Assembly (NCBI GenBank): GCA_002077065.1
Contig: NAJO01000005.1
Coordinates: forward strand, 310,001-374,000
DNA from: Cryoendolithus antarcticus
Lineage: Eukaryota; Ascomycota; Dothideomycetes; Cladosporiales; Cladosporiaceae
Length of the DNA stretch: 64,000 nt
Direction of reading: 5' to 3'
Shown: positions 54,067 through 64,000 of the stretch, piece after piece
Layout: each line of letters begins with the position of its first letter
Numbering within the stretch: the first letter of the stretch is position 1
Notes under the pieces: generated by a model
The model's database searches: none
What the model was told of the DNA's origin: nothing
Seen by the model: only the letters and a program-made list of their open reading frames with translations
Position numbers and translations under genes: made by a program

Positions 54067-57004
54067 ATGCCTCCGAAGCAGGCCACTCTAGGGTATGTCA
54101 GGCCCTCCCAGCAGACAATTGGGTGCGATGCTCTGGGCATGTGTGGGTAATACCTTTCAGGCTGACAGAATTCATAGCAAGTTCTTCGGCAACCCAAATG
54201 GTGCTGCCCCGGCAGCCCAACAGTCAAAGCTGAAGTTCGCTTCCAATGGCGTGGCAAAGAAGGAAGCAGTCAATGGCGATGCTAGCACCGCACCAAAGTC
54301 AGAAGAGACAGTCGAAAGCAGCAATGCTGTCGTCAAGACAGAGGGTGTGAAGATGGAGGACGCCGAGGAGATGAAGGCAGAGTCAGCTGAACCACAAGCT
54401 ATGGCTGCACACACTACGCCTTCAAGCATATCGAAGAAACGACCTGCGACAGTCAAAGAGGAAGAGGACGGTGAACAGGCCGACGAAGCCGAGCAACCGC
54501 CCACGAAGAAGCAACGCTCGAAGCCTGCGACGAATGGCAAGCCGAAGAAGGGCGTGGCGACCAAAGTCAAGACACCGAAGGTACCCAAAGCCGAACCTAT
54601 CGTCTCAGACGAGGAAATGGATGACGCTCAAGTATTGCCGGTGAAGCCCTCATCAAGCTCTGAAGTATCAAGAGCTAGTACGCCGAAGTCGAGAGCGAGT
54701 CCTATTGCATCGAAGACAGATGAAGATGAAGATGAGGAAAAGGCACCCATGGCGAAGCTGGCGAAGACGAAGACGACCAAGGCACCAAACGGCAAAGTCA
54801 GCGCTGCACCGCAAAAGGTCAAGCCTGTTGACGTTGAGGAGTCAAAAGGCCAAGCGAGTGCAAGTGAGTCCGGCACGGAGGATGACGTCGACGAGGAAGA
54901 CGAGGACGAAGACGAAAAGCCAGAGCTGGCTGCGAAAGCACGAGAGAAGGTCCAGTCCGTACTGAAGAGCAGTGGCAAGGACCTCTATCCAGACTGGAAG
55001 GCTGGGGATCCTGTGCCCTACGCTGCGCTATGTACGACCTTCTCGAAGATCGAGATGACCACGAAGCGGCTCGAGATCTCTGCTCACTGCTCTCTCTTCA
55101 TGCGTCAAGTGCTGCGCCTGACGCCTGATGACCTACTGCCCACTACACTGCTGATGATCGGCAAGCTGGCCGCGGACTACTCCGGCATCGAGCTCGGTAT
55201 CGGCGAGTCACTGATCATGAAGGCGATTGGCGAGTCGACCGGCCGCACACTCAAGATCATCAAAGAGGACCAACAGAAAATTGGTGACCTCGGTCTGGTG
55301 GCTGCGAAAAGTAGGCAGAATCAGCCTACCATGTTCAAGCCCAAGCCATTGACTATACGCGGCGTACACAGCGGTCTGATGAAAATCGCCATCGTTGAAG
55401 GGCAAGGTGCGCAAGGACGCAAGGTAGACGAGATCAAGAAGCTACTTTCTGCAGCCGACACAAATCTGCCCAAGGGCCAGGCAATCGATATCAGTACTGA
55501 CAAGGGTGGGCCGAGCGAAGCGAAGTTTATCATACGCGCTTTGGAAGGTAAGATGAGACTTGGACTGGCAGACAAGACTGTGCAAGTCGCACTGGCCCAA
55601 GCGATGGTAGCGCACGATGTGTCACTGAAAGGTGAGAAAGTGCCTTCGTCTGAGCAGCTCAAGAAAGGCGAAGAAGTGTTCAAGGCAGTCTACAACGAGC
55701 TCCCAAGCTACGAGGTGATTGTTCCGGCGTTGCTGAAAGGCGGTATCTGGAACCTCAGAGAGGCATGCCGACTACAGCCCGGTGTGCCTTTGAAACCTAT
55801 GCTTGCGAAACCAACGAAGTCACTTGGCGAAGTCCTGGATCGATTCGAGGGCAAGGACTTTACGTGCGAGTATAAGTATGATGGTGAGCGAGCACAAATC
55901 CATTTTGTGGCCCACGATGCGGCACAGAACTACGCTGCTGCAACAGTCGCGCCGGCGGCAGGCAAAAGTGATCGCGGCATCTCCAACATCTTCTCTCGCA
56001 ACAGCGAAGACCTCAGCAAGAAGTACCCGGACATTCTCGCGAAGCTGCCAAACTGGGTGAAATCAGGCACGAGCAGCTTCGTGCTGGACTGTGAGACAGT
56101 AGCCTGGGATGTCGAGAAGAAGCACGTCCTACCATTCCAACAGCTCATGACAAGGAAGAAGAAAGATGTGAAGACAGAAGATATCAAAGTCAAAGTCTGC
56201 GTCTTCGCATTCGATGTCCTCTTCCTCAACGGCGAAGCACTGGTCAACAAGCCCTTCCGCGAACGACGAGACCTTATGTATTCGGCATTCGACGAAGTCG
56301 AGGGCGAGTTCTCATTCGCCAAGTACGGCAACACTCGTGAGATCGAAGAGATCCAGACGCTCCTCGAAGACTCCGTCAAAGCCTCCTGCGAAGGCCTCAT
56401 GGTCAAGATGCTCGACGGCATCGAATCGCACTACGAACCGTCGCGGCGATCGCAGAACTGGCTGAAAGTGAAGAAAGACTATCTCGCCGGCGCTGGCGAC
56501 TCACTCGACTTGGTCGTGCTAGGGGCATACTACGGCAAAGGCAAGCGTACCTCAGTGTACGGCGCTTTTTTGCTGGCTTGCTACAATGAGTCGACACAGA
56601 AGTACGAGTCAGTCTGCAACATCGGCACCGGCTTCTCCGAGGTCGTCCTCTCCGAACTTCACGAGACGCTCTCCCCTCTCGTCATAGAACGACCTAAGCC
56701 CTTCTACGAGCACAGCACCGGCAAGAACGATCAGCCTGATGTCTGGTTCGAGCCGCGATATGTCTGGGAGGTCAAGACTGCTGATCTTACGCTGAGTCCA
56801 AGATACCGCGCTGCAGCGGAGGCTTTCGGGGGCGACGGCACGCATAAGGGCGTGAGTCTCAGATTCCCCCGGTTCATTCAAGTGAGAGAGGATAAGAAGC
56901 CGGATGATGCTACGAGTGCGAGGCAGGTTGCGGAGATGTATCGCAAGCAAGAGGCCGTAGGGAAGGAGAAGAAGATCAGTGTTGATGATGATTTCGAATA
57001 TTGA
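54067..57004 (+). CDS. CDC9: DNA ligase I (ATP-dependent)
   Basis: Exons 54067-54092 (26 nt) and 54178-57004 give 950 residues. The first residues, MPPKQATLGKFFG, form a PCNA-interacting PIP box (Gln5, Leu8, Phe11, Phe12) that exists only after splicing. A disordered Lys/Glu-rich region runs to about 300, followed by the DNA-binding domain, then the nucleotidyltransferase domain with catalytic Lys575 in EYKYDGERAQIH, other motifs such as FVLDCETVAWD, GLMVK and SQNWLKVKKDY, and the OB-fold (SLDLVVLGAYYGKGKR; VWFEPRYVWEV). It seals Okazaki fragments and repair nicks in the nucleus. Ends Asp/Glu-Tyr. Confidence 0.95.
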
Positions 57005-57790
57005 TCGGACTGTCACAACAAGTAGACAACAGGCTGATAGCTCGCTATGGGTATGGTGGAGAACGTGGTGGCCCCGACCGTGCAGGCCAACGTGGGATTG
57101 TTTGGCCCCGAAATGTAGAAGATACATGCAGGGCTGGAAGATGAGTGGCTAGCTGAAGTGACAAGCCAAAAGATCACGAGACCATGTGGTACATGTCAAC
57201 TTCAAGTGAGGTCCATCTGTGGCTGCCATGCGGCTGAGGCACAGAAAGCTACTCCTCCAATTCATGGCCTTCAGATTGTCTACACACCTCGAGTTACTCA
57301 CACTTTCGGCTGTCCAGCCGCCCGTCAACCCCCGAGTCGCGTGCCACGTCGGCAGCTCATCCGATGTAACGTCCCCACGCCACACATGCACAAACAGCAT
57401 CTTTTCTTCTTCCCCTCCGCCGCGTGCTGCACGTTGCCAAGCTGCTTCTCGGACATGCCTCTAGCGCGGAAACAAGCAGATTAGCTCCACGCTAGACGTG
57501 TCTACGATCTAGTATGACGTTCTCTCTCCAATCGCGTCTGCTTTGACGCGGGACGTGAGAAGAGGAGCTGTGGAGGCAGGCGAAAGTGTATATGTAGGTG
57601 TGTGCGACTCGCACCTGCCATATGGGTGTCGTAGATCCGAGCTGTTGTGTGACATTAGTTCAAGCTGGGGTCGAGAAGGACTTGATTTGTACTGCATTGT
57701 AAAGCTGGGGCGTCTATCTGCTATCTCTCATTCCCAGCCTTATCGCAGGCACACAGGCATATCCTCCCACTTCGCAGCCCGACCGCCAAC
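57005..57790. other. Intergenic region
   Basis: 3' flank of CDC9 and promoter of the MFS transporter gene. No feature recognised. Confidence 0.4.
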
Positions 57791-59760
57791 ATGGGCAAGC
57801 TCTCCAACGAAAAGATCGCAGGCGAGGACTCGCCGCCCATGACGAGCGACTACGAGCAAAACCATGGTCCCACAGTCGGCGGCGTGCATTGGGATCAGCT
57901 CGAGGGATTGACGTTGTACGAGAAGAAGTGCAAGTTGATCAATCACGAGGTGGACTCGAATGGCATGGGAAAATACCAATGGTACATCTGGGGCTTGTGC
58001 GGGTTTGGATACTTCATCGACTTGCTGTGGGCGCAGGCTTTTGGTTTGATGTTGGCTCCGTTGCAGCAGGAGATGGGGTTCCCTGGTAAGCTGGCGCACT
58101 CGTTGGAAGAATGATCATGGAATGGTGCTGACAATGCGTATAGCCAATCAGTCCGGCAATATATCTGTGAGTTGCCTGTACGAGGTTGTTGAACAACGGA
58201 CGTAACCCTAACGACCAACTCAGACTGCTTTCTCAGCCGGTCTCACGGCAGGCGCATTCACCTGGGGAGTCCTAGTAGATATCATTGGTTGGTACTCTGA
58301 CGACTTCGTCCCAACCTTACCCTTACGAGGTCAACACTGACAACCCACATAGGTCGCCAATGGGCTTTCAATCTCACATGCCTATTCAGCGCCGCCTTCG
58401 GTCTCGGGCTGGGTGGCTGCTCCACCTACACCGGCTTTCTAGTCGTCACGGCATTCATTGGCTTCGGCATTGGAGGTAACATCCCGATCGACACGACCAT
58501 CTGCCTCGAGTTCATTCCGCAAAACAAGCGCTTCTTGCTCGCGCTGCTCTCGATCTTCCAACCAATCGGCGTAACGATCTGCAGCGCGATCGCATTCGGC
58601 TTTATTCCGAAATACTCTTGCAGCCCGGGTTTCATTGAGGGGAAAAATGCCCTAATCTCTTGCAATCTGGCTACAGGGGGCGAGCCATGCTGCTCCAAGG
58701 CTGACAATATGGGATGGCGATACTTCGCTTTCACGCTCGGCTCGATCACGCTGTTCATCTTCTTTTTGCGATTTGTGGTCTTCCGATTCAAGGAATCGCC
58801 CAAGTTCCTCGTCTACCGCGGGAAAGACGAGAAAGCTGTCGCGACTCTGACGTACATTGCGAACTACAACAAGCGTGAGTGTGGACTCACACTTGCCGAC
58901 TTCGAAGCTCTTCAAGCTGAGAGCGATTCGCACCATAGTGGCGCGGAGTTGCTGGGATCCGGTGCAAAGCAAGCTGCGCTGTCACTTGGTGGCAAGGTCA
59001 AGGTTGAAATCTCACGCTACGGGCTGTTGTTCAAGAACAAGGATGTGGCGATCTTGACCATCCTTGTCTGGCTGACGTACATTTGTGATTTCTGGGGCTT
59101 CACGCTTGCTGGTGAGCCATGCCTTACACTTTTACGCGCACACAGCAGGAGACTGACACTGCAACAACAGGCACCTACCTCCCTGCGATCTTCGCCTGCA
59201 AGAGCGGCGACCTCGGTCTCTCACTGACACAGACCTACCGCAACTACCTCGCAATCTACACCCCCGGCATCTTTGGCGTCCTGCTCGGCGCAATGATGTA
59301 CCGCGTACCCAAGCTAGGGCGCCAATTGACGATGATAATCACATCGGCTTTGATGGGCATCTCGATCGTACGCACATCCCACCATTCCCTACCTCTGCAC
59401 TCTGACTAACATCCGCCCTAGTTCGTCTTCACAGCCGTCAACACGCAACCCGCCAACATCGGCCTAAACATGATGGAGTACTTCTTCCAATCAGCCTTCA
59501 ACGCCGTCCTCTATGGGTGGACGCCAGAGGTCTTCCCTGCTCCTATCAGGGGCACGGCTTGCGGACTGGCGAGTTTCTGGGGTAGACTCTTTGGGATCAT
59601 CGCGCCGCTTATGGCGCAGACGCTGCTTCCTGCGGGAGGCATTTGCACCGATGTGCAGGCTACGACGAGGATTCTGTATCTGGCTGGAGGATTGACGCTG
59701 GGGTGCGTATTGACTATCAGTCTGTTTCCGAGGAAGTTGGTGGGGAGTGAGAGTATGTAA
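57791..59760 (+). CDS. MFS transporter (sugar-porter/SVOP-like)
   Basis: Six exons (57791-58085, 58144-58166, 58224-58287, 58353-59111, 59171-59367, 59422-59760) give 558 residues. About twelve membrane segments are visible, among them YIWGLCGFGYFIDLLWAQAF, GLTAGAFTWGVLVDIIG followed by RQWAFN (the loop 2-3 motif), TAFIGFGIGGNIPIDTTICL and FAFTLGSITLFIFFLRFVVF. After TM6 comes a long loop with ESPKFLVYRGKDEKAV, as in sugar/SVOP-type porters. Late: TPEVFPAPIRGTACGLASF. It probably moves a small organic solute with protons; the substrate is unknown. Exon 2 is 23 nt. It converges with a Zn2Cys6 regulator gene 170 bp away. Confidence 0.87.
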
Positions 59761-59930
59761 GTGGGAATTGGAAGCGCATGGGCGAGGGCTGAGCATATGC
59801 TCTGCGCTGGGATGAAGAGGCGGGTATGAGATGTGCATTACTGACTCTGGGTGCCTGGTGCGGTCTCGGAGCTGCGCTAAGCTGTAGTGATACCCTTACG
59901 TAGCTCCTCACGAACCTAAGAAATGATCAC

Positions 59931-61061
59931 TCAGCTCCAATCGAATCCCTCTACCATGATCCCAGCAACACCAGCCATCTTCTGACACAGATGCTCCCTT
60001 TCCCCGGGTGCGCGAGCATCGACATACGGTCCACCGACCTCGGCACAAACAGCATGGAAACGATCTTGCCGGTTCTTTAAGCCGTGTACCAGACTCATCA
60101 GAGTTGGCGGGTACGAGGTGCCATCTGAGGAATACGACGGGAGGTTGTGAGGATTTTGGCACGAGGGGCAAAGCGTGCCCCAGACGAGGGCGAAGATGGG
60201 GAGTTTGGCCGCCATGCGGCGGCTGTCTTCGTTACTCCGATCGTGGCGCGAGGCGTCTGCACAGTTGTAGCTTGCGCTTGAGCAAGCGGCGACTCGTGCC
60301 GCTCTGTCGTCTACTTTCGCTAGCAGCTCCATGAAAGCTGAAGCAAGACTGGTGAGTAGGGTACTCAGGACTTGAGTATTCTGCACGTTCGTTATGAGGC
60401 GTGTAGGGCAGTGTGGGCAGAGCAGGGCGCTCTGCGCTGATGCGAGGGCTGTGGCCAATGCTGGCAGAGCTTGCAGCAGCGAGTTCGAAGGAAGTGAGGC
60501 AAGTGACGAGAGTGAGAGATAGAGGGACGACAGGCATGCGCAGGAGTTCGATGATGCTAATGATAGGTCTGGCAGACTGTCGGGCGGTGTAGGAATCGTC
60601 TGAGAGAGCCATGTCGTGGAATCGAATTGAGATGCTGCGACCGGCACTGAAGTCGGCCGCATATTGTTGTCGAGAGTGACCAATCCAGATCCATGATCTG
60701 CGTTGTCGAATGCACGGCTCGACCCCGTGGCATTGATTCTAGTGTTAGTCTCCAAGGGTTGGCTTCGCTGTCGTTTCCTTGGCCGGCCCATGGCTTTCTG
60801 TGGGCTGTAGAGGCAAGTCACGCCTTCCCTGACGCATCTCATACACGCTGGCTGTTCGCCAGTGCATTTGAGCTTCTTACTCCGACATTCGTCGCAGGCT
60901 GCTCGTCGTCTCGCTCCTGCAGGGTCAGCCATGGTCTGAGGGTGTGTAGTCGACATGTCTGTGACGTTGCTCGGTCTGCTGCGCCGTTGAGAGAGAAGAG
61001 AGGTGTATGCTCGTCGGCAGACGATGCTGTGACATGACGAAAGGACGGTCAGCTCGTCCAC
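59931..61061 (-). CDS. Zn2Cys6 transcription factor, AflR-like
   Basis: A single exon of 376 residues from the first ATG; Met36 or Met44 could be the true start. The cluster lies at Cys56, 59, 66, 73, 76 and 83 (C-x2-C-x6-C-x6-C-x2-C-x6-C), followed by YSPQKAMGRPRKRQR, a basic linker seen in AflR-type regulators. The C-terminal region (SCACLSSLYLSLSSLASLPS, CPHCPTRLITNVQNTQVLST) resembles the aflatoxin-regulatory-protein domain, which governs secondary-metabolite genes. No polyketide or peptide synthetase is present here, so no cluster is implied. The nearest gene is the convergent MFS transporter. Confidence 0.8.
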   Translation of the reverse strand: MDELTVLSSCHSIVCRRAYTSLLSQRRSRPSNVTDMSTTHPQTMADPAGARRRAACDECRSKKLKCTGEQPACMRCVREGVTCLYSPQKAMGRPRKRQRSQPLETNTRINATGSSRAFDNADHGSGLVTLDNNMRPTSVPVAASQFDSTTWLSQTIPTPPDSLPDLSLASSNSCACLSSLYLSLSSLASLPSNSLLQALPALATALASAQSALLCPHCPTRLITNVQNTQVLSTLLTSLASAFMELLAKVDDRAARVAACSSASYNCADASRHDRSNEDSRRMAAKLPIFALVWGTLCPSCQNPHNLPSYSSDGTSYPPTLMSLVHGLKNRQDRFHAVCAEVGGPYVDARAPGEREHLCQKMAGVAGIMVEGFDWS

Positions 61062-61250
61062 GCTATGATAGAGTAGCTGATCCTTGGTAGTCGGTTCAGC
61101 TCGTCGCTTGGCCTGTCCATCACGGTGCCTCGGAGTTCGGCGTTAAGAGGAAGATGCTTGGCACGACGAACTTTTTGTAGAGCTACTTTGGCAGGTATGG
61201 TTTCGTAGAGACAAGACTTCTGTGTCTAAAGTACTTACACGTCAGGCAAT

Positions 61251-63605
61251 ATGGCGCAACAGCGGGCAGGACAGAAGCGGAAGGTAGTGGAGATACCTCT
61301 CGCAGAACAGGTGGAGGATGATGTGCTGGGCAACGGTGACTTCGACGAGGAGCTTGCTGAGGACGAGGGCTCAGACGGAGATGAAGAGTTTGACGAAGAT
61401 GAGGAGGAAGATGGCGACGAAGAGGACAGCGATGAGGAGCCGTTATCAGAGGATGGAGAGGATGTGCGACAGCAACTGCGCGACTTGAAGACATCAAGCA
61501 GTGTAGAGATTGTCGACCCAGACAAGGATCCAGACACTGATCTGGCGACGAACGGCACATACACACCAGAGAAGCGGCCAGCAGATCTGTCCAACTACGA
61601 TATCTCCGTCGACGCCAATGGCAATCCGCGGTATATTTACAAGGACATCGAACCCAACTACGACACCGACGACTCTGATGCTCCCATCACCAAGAACACA
61701 ATCGGTAACATTCCACTCTCTTACTACGATGCCTATCCGCATATCGGTTACGATGTCAATGGGCGCTGCATACAGCGACCTGCGAAGGGCGCAGCACTGG
61801 ACTCGCTGCTCGACAGTATCGATATCCCTGCCGGTTGGACTGGCTTGACCGATCCTGCCACTGGCAAGCCATTGAACCTTAGCAGAGAAGAGCTGGAGGT
61901 ACTCAAGAAGCTTTCTCGGAATGAGACACCAGGCGATGGCTACGATCCTTACCCGGACATGGTCGAGTACTTCACTGGCAAAGGCATGGAGGAAGTCATG
62001 CCGCTATCTGCGGCACCAGAGCCGAAGCGAAGATTTGTGCCGTCGATGCATGAGCATAAGCGCGTGATGAAGATCGTCAAGGCGATCAAGGAAGGTCGTA
62101 TAAAGCCATACAAGGAGCCTACAGCTGAGGATCTCGAAAAGGAGGAGCAGGAGCAGGAGTACGCTCAATACGATGTCTGGGCGAACGAGGTTCCGCGACC
62201 AGACCACGCGATGAATATGCCTGCACCTAAGCTACCTCCGCCTGGCTACGAGGAGTCGTATCACCCTCCACCTGAGTATCTTCCGGATAAGCATCAGCAA
62301 GAAGAGTGGGAGAAGCAAGACGAAGAAGACCGGACCCGTGACTTCCTGCCAAAGGATCATTCGGCACTTCGTAAGGTGCCTGGCTATGCAAAGTTCGTGA
62401 AGGAGAAGTTCGAGCGTTGCTTAGATCTGTACCTCGCGCCTCGAGTACGACGAAGCAAGCTCAACATCGATCCGGAGAGTCTACTACCCAAGCTGCCCGA
62501 TCCTGCTGAACTTCGACCGTTCCCAGATCACCGATCAGTCGAATACGTAGGCCACAAAGGTCGTGTGCGCACCATTGCGATAGATCCGACAGGTGACTAC
62601 CTAGCATCCGGTGGCGACGATGGCACAGTCCGGATCTGGGAGCTCAGTACAGGTCACCTCAAGCAGAAAGTTCGACTCTCGACAACAGATCCTGTGAACA
62701 TCGTGGCTTGGCGACCTGTGATCTCACCTCCAATTCTCGCCGCCTGCTGCGCCGATAACGTCCACTTCATCGTCCCCACCGATAGCACTTCACCTACTGC
62801 TCAAGCCGAAGCCCACACTCTGCTCACAGCTGGCTTCTCCGCCGCTCCCACCATTCCCACAAAATCCGCGACTGGCGTCGATAAACCCTCTCCATCAAGC
62901 TGGCACACTCCGATTCCGGCCCACGCCTCGCAGTCCATCTCACTGACCCTCTCCCTCCGATCCACGCCCAAAACTCTCACCTGGCATCGCAGAGGCACGT
63001 ACTTCGCCACGGTCTGCCCCTCCTCCGGCAGCCCATCGACCGCAATAGCGATCCACGCCCTGCCCACACATACCTCGCAACACCCCTTCAAACGCCTCAA
63101 GGGTCTGCCTCAAACCGCTCTATTCCATCCCTCGCAGCCGAAGTTCTTCTTGGCCACAAGGCAAAGAGTCCGAATCTACGATCTTCAAGCTGGAAAGCTA
63201 GTTCGCGAACTCCTCCCCGGTGCTCGCTGGATCAGCTCCCTCTCCTTACATCCAGGCGGCAATAATTTGCTGATTGGCTCTTACGATCGCAAGTTGCTTT
63301 GGCACGATCTCGAGCTCGCTCCGACACCATACAAAACGCTCCGCTACCATACAAGAGCGATCCGCGACGTGGCTTTCCATCCGACATTACAGTTGTTCGC
63401 GGACGCAAGCGACGACGGGAGTGTGCAGATATTCCACGGCAAGGTGGTGGAGGACGGGTTCGAGAATGCAACCATTGTGCCGCTGAAAGTGCTGAAGGGG
63501 CATAGGGTCAGGGGCGAGTTGGGCGTGCTGGGCGTGGTGTGGCATCCCAGGGAGGCGCGGTGTGTGAGTGCGGGAGCCGATGGGGTCGTGAGGATGTGGG
63601 CTTAG
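61251..63605 (+). CDS. ERB1: Ribosome biogenesis protein Erb1/BOP1
   Basis: A single exon of 784 residues. The N-terminus is strongly acidic (about 20-80). The BOP1 N-terminal domain follows ([53 protein letters not shown]), then a seven-bladed WD40 propeller from about 430 ([35 protein letters not shown] is the first repeat region). Erb1 forms the PeBoW complex with Ytm1 and Nop7 in the nucleolus and is needed for 27S pre-rRNA processing into 25S and 5.8S. The length fits. One propeller region (about 510-560) has a Thr/Pro/Ser-rich insertion. Confidence 0.94.
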   Translation: MAQQRAGQKRKVVEIPLAEQVEDDVLGNGDFDEELAEDEGSDGDEEFDEDEEEDGDEEDSDEEPLSEDGEDVRQQLRDLKTSSSVEIVDPDKDPDTDLATNGTYTPEKRPADLSNYDISVDANGNPRYIYKDIEPNYDTDDSDAPITKNTIGNIPLSYYDAYPHIGYDVNGRCIQRPAKGAALDSLLDSIDIPAGWTGLTDPATGKPLNLSREELEVLKKLSRNETPGDGYDPYPDMVEYFTGKGMEEVMPLSAAPEPKRRFVPSMHEHKRVMKIVKAIKEGRIKPYKEPTAEDLEKEEQEQEYAQYDVWANEVPRPDHAMNMPAPKLPPPGYEESYHPPPEYLPDKHQQEEWEKQDEEDRTRDFLPKDHSALRKVPGYAKFVKEKFERCLDLYLAPRVRRSKLNIDPESLLPKLPDPAELRPFPDHRSVEYVGHKGRVRTIAIDPTGDYLASGGDDGTVRIWELSTGHLKQKVRLSTTDPVNIVAWRPVISPPILAACCADNVHFIVPTDSTSPTAQAEAHTLLTAGFSAAPTIPTKSATGVDKPSPSSWHTPIPAHASQSISLTLSLRSTPKTLTWHRRGTYFATVCPSSGSPSTAIAIHALPTHTSQHPFKRLKGLPQTALFHPSQPKFFLATRQRVRIYDLQAGKLVRELLPGARWISSLSLHPGGNNLLIGSYDRKLLWHDLELAPTPYKTLRYHTRAIRDVAFHPTLQLFADASDDGSVQIFHGKVVEDGFENATIVPLKVLKGHRVRGELGVLGVVWHPREARCVSAGADGVVRMWA

Positions 63606-63704
63606 TGGGAGAGAGGATGTGTAAATAGAGAAATGGAAGCGTGAAGATGTAGATCAGAGTGCTTGTAAAGACGAATACTTAGAAAGGGCTGGAATCACAT
63701 GCTC

Positions 63705-64000
63705 TCACTTCACCCTCGCCCTCGTCGACTGTCTCTCCCCCGGTATCGCATCAGCAGCAGACTGTTTTTTCGCTGCTCTCGCTCGTTCGTTAGTTCCTTG
63801 TAGTTGCAAAGCCGGCTCATCAGCGGACTTCCGCGCAGAGCGTCGCTCTCCTGGTATCTCAGCTTTGATAGCCTTTTTCGGCGTCTTCGAGGCGGGCTCC
63901 GCGGTGTCGACGCCGTTGGACGCTGCTTGCTCGGCACCACCGTTGGCATCATCGTCCTTGGGCTCGGCTTTCGTGGCTACGGATTTGCGAGCTTTCCGCT
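63705..64000 (-). CDS. C-terminal end of a Lys/Ala-rich protein (partial)
   Basis: A minus-strand frame is open from the window edge to TGA at 63707-63705, giving the last 97 residues or so. It is Lys/Arg/Ala/Glu-rich and contains two related motifs, IPGERRSARKSADE and IPGERQSTRARVK, about 30 residues apart. This looks like the disordered basic tail of a nuclear protein. The family is not recognisable from the tail. The gene is convergent with ERB1. Confidence 0.55.
   Translation of the reverse strand, partial: RKARKSVATKAEPKDDDANGGAEQAASNGVDTAEPASKTPKKAIKAEIPGERRSARKSADEPALQLQGTNERARAAKKQSAADAIPGERQSTRARVK

Noticed and set aside
57791..61061. A secondary-metabolite gene cluster suggested by the AflR-like regulator and transporter
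   Set aside because: No polyketide synthase, peptide synthetase, terpene cyclase or tailoring oxidase lies in the window; the neighbours are CDC9 and ERB1.

Overview
The window is nuclear DNA from a filamentous ascomycete fungus (Pezizomycotina; I would guess Dothideomycetes, as an inference from gene style only). The evidence is the set of proteins (Zn2Cys6 regulators, CHD1, eIF3h, Rli1/ABCE1, Prp40, Arf1, Kin1-type kinase, ribosomal L10a, CNOT9, DNA ligase I, Erb1), short 50-90 bp spliceosomal introns with GTRNGT donors and CTRAY-like branch sites, monocistronic genes on both strands, and moderate G+C. No prokaryotic operon, CRISPR, integrase or intact transposon was seen. Exon boundaries below were worked out by hand from splice signals and frame continuity, so they are models.

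Layout. 0-4.2 kb: a Zn2Cys6 regulator (+), a tRNA-Ile-like sequence with a poor acceptor stem, and eIF3h (-). 4.2-11.5 kb: a 2.4 kb gene-free stretch leading into the six-exon chromatin remodeller CHD1. 12-16.4 kb: a HAD hydrolase, LSM8 and a second Zn2Cys6 regulator (-). 17-24.5 kb: a 2-hydroxyacid dehydrogenase, an F-box-like protein and a secreted, probably GPI-anchored sorbosone/glucose-dehydrogenase-like protein (all -), then an aldo-keto reductase (+) sharing a divergent promoter with the last. 25-29.3 kb: an Iec1-like C2H2 zinc-finger protein and a coiled-coil protein. 29.7-38.6 kb: RLI1 (+), PRP40 (-), a GPATCH1-like G-patch protein (+, divergent from PRP40) and ARF1 (+). 39-46.3 kb: a KIN1 kinase (-), an unrecognised repeat protein with a C-terminal membrane-like segment (+) and RPL10A (+). 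46.7-53.5 kb: CNOT9/RCD1 (+), a CorA-like membrane protein (-), a GNAT acetyltransferase (+) and a MIX23/Cid2-family protein (-). 54-64 kb: DNA ligase I CDC9 (+), an MFS transporter (+) facing an AflR-like Zn2Cys6 regulator (-), ERB1 (+), and the 3' end of a Lys/Arg-rich gene (-) leaving the window.

Most genes are housekeeping, with many in RNA metabolism and translation. The accessory content is the regulators, oxidoreductases, transporter and unknown proteins. I do not see a coherent new multi-gene system. The observations most worth following are: (i) the repeat protein at 43992-44992; (ii) a 137-codon same-frame continuation beyond the TAG of the Iec1-like gene, which is either a missed intron or stop read-through; (iii) two introns of length 3n without stop codons, one splitting a zinc cluster and one in PRP40 itself; (iv) a HAD protein lacking its usual motif-III lysine; and (v) the tRNA-Ile relic.
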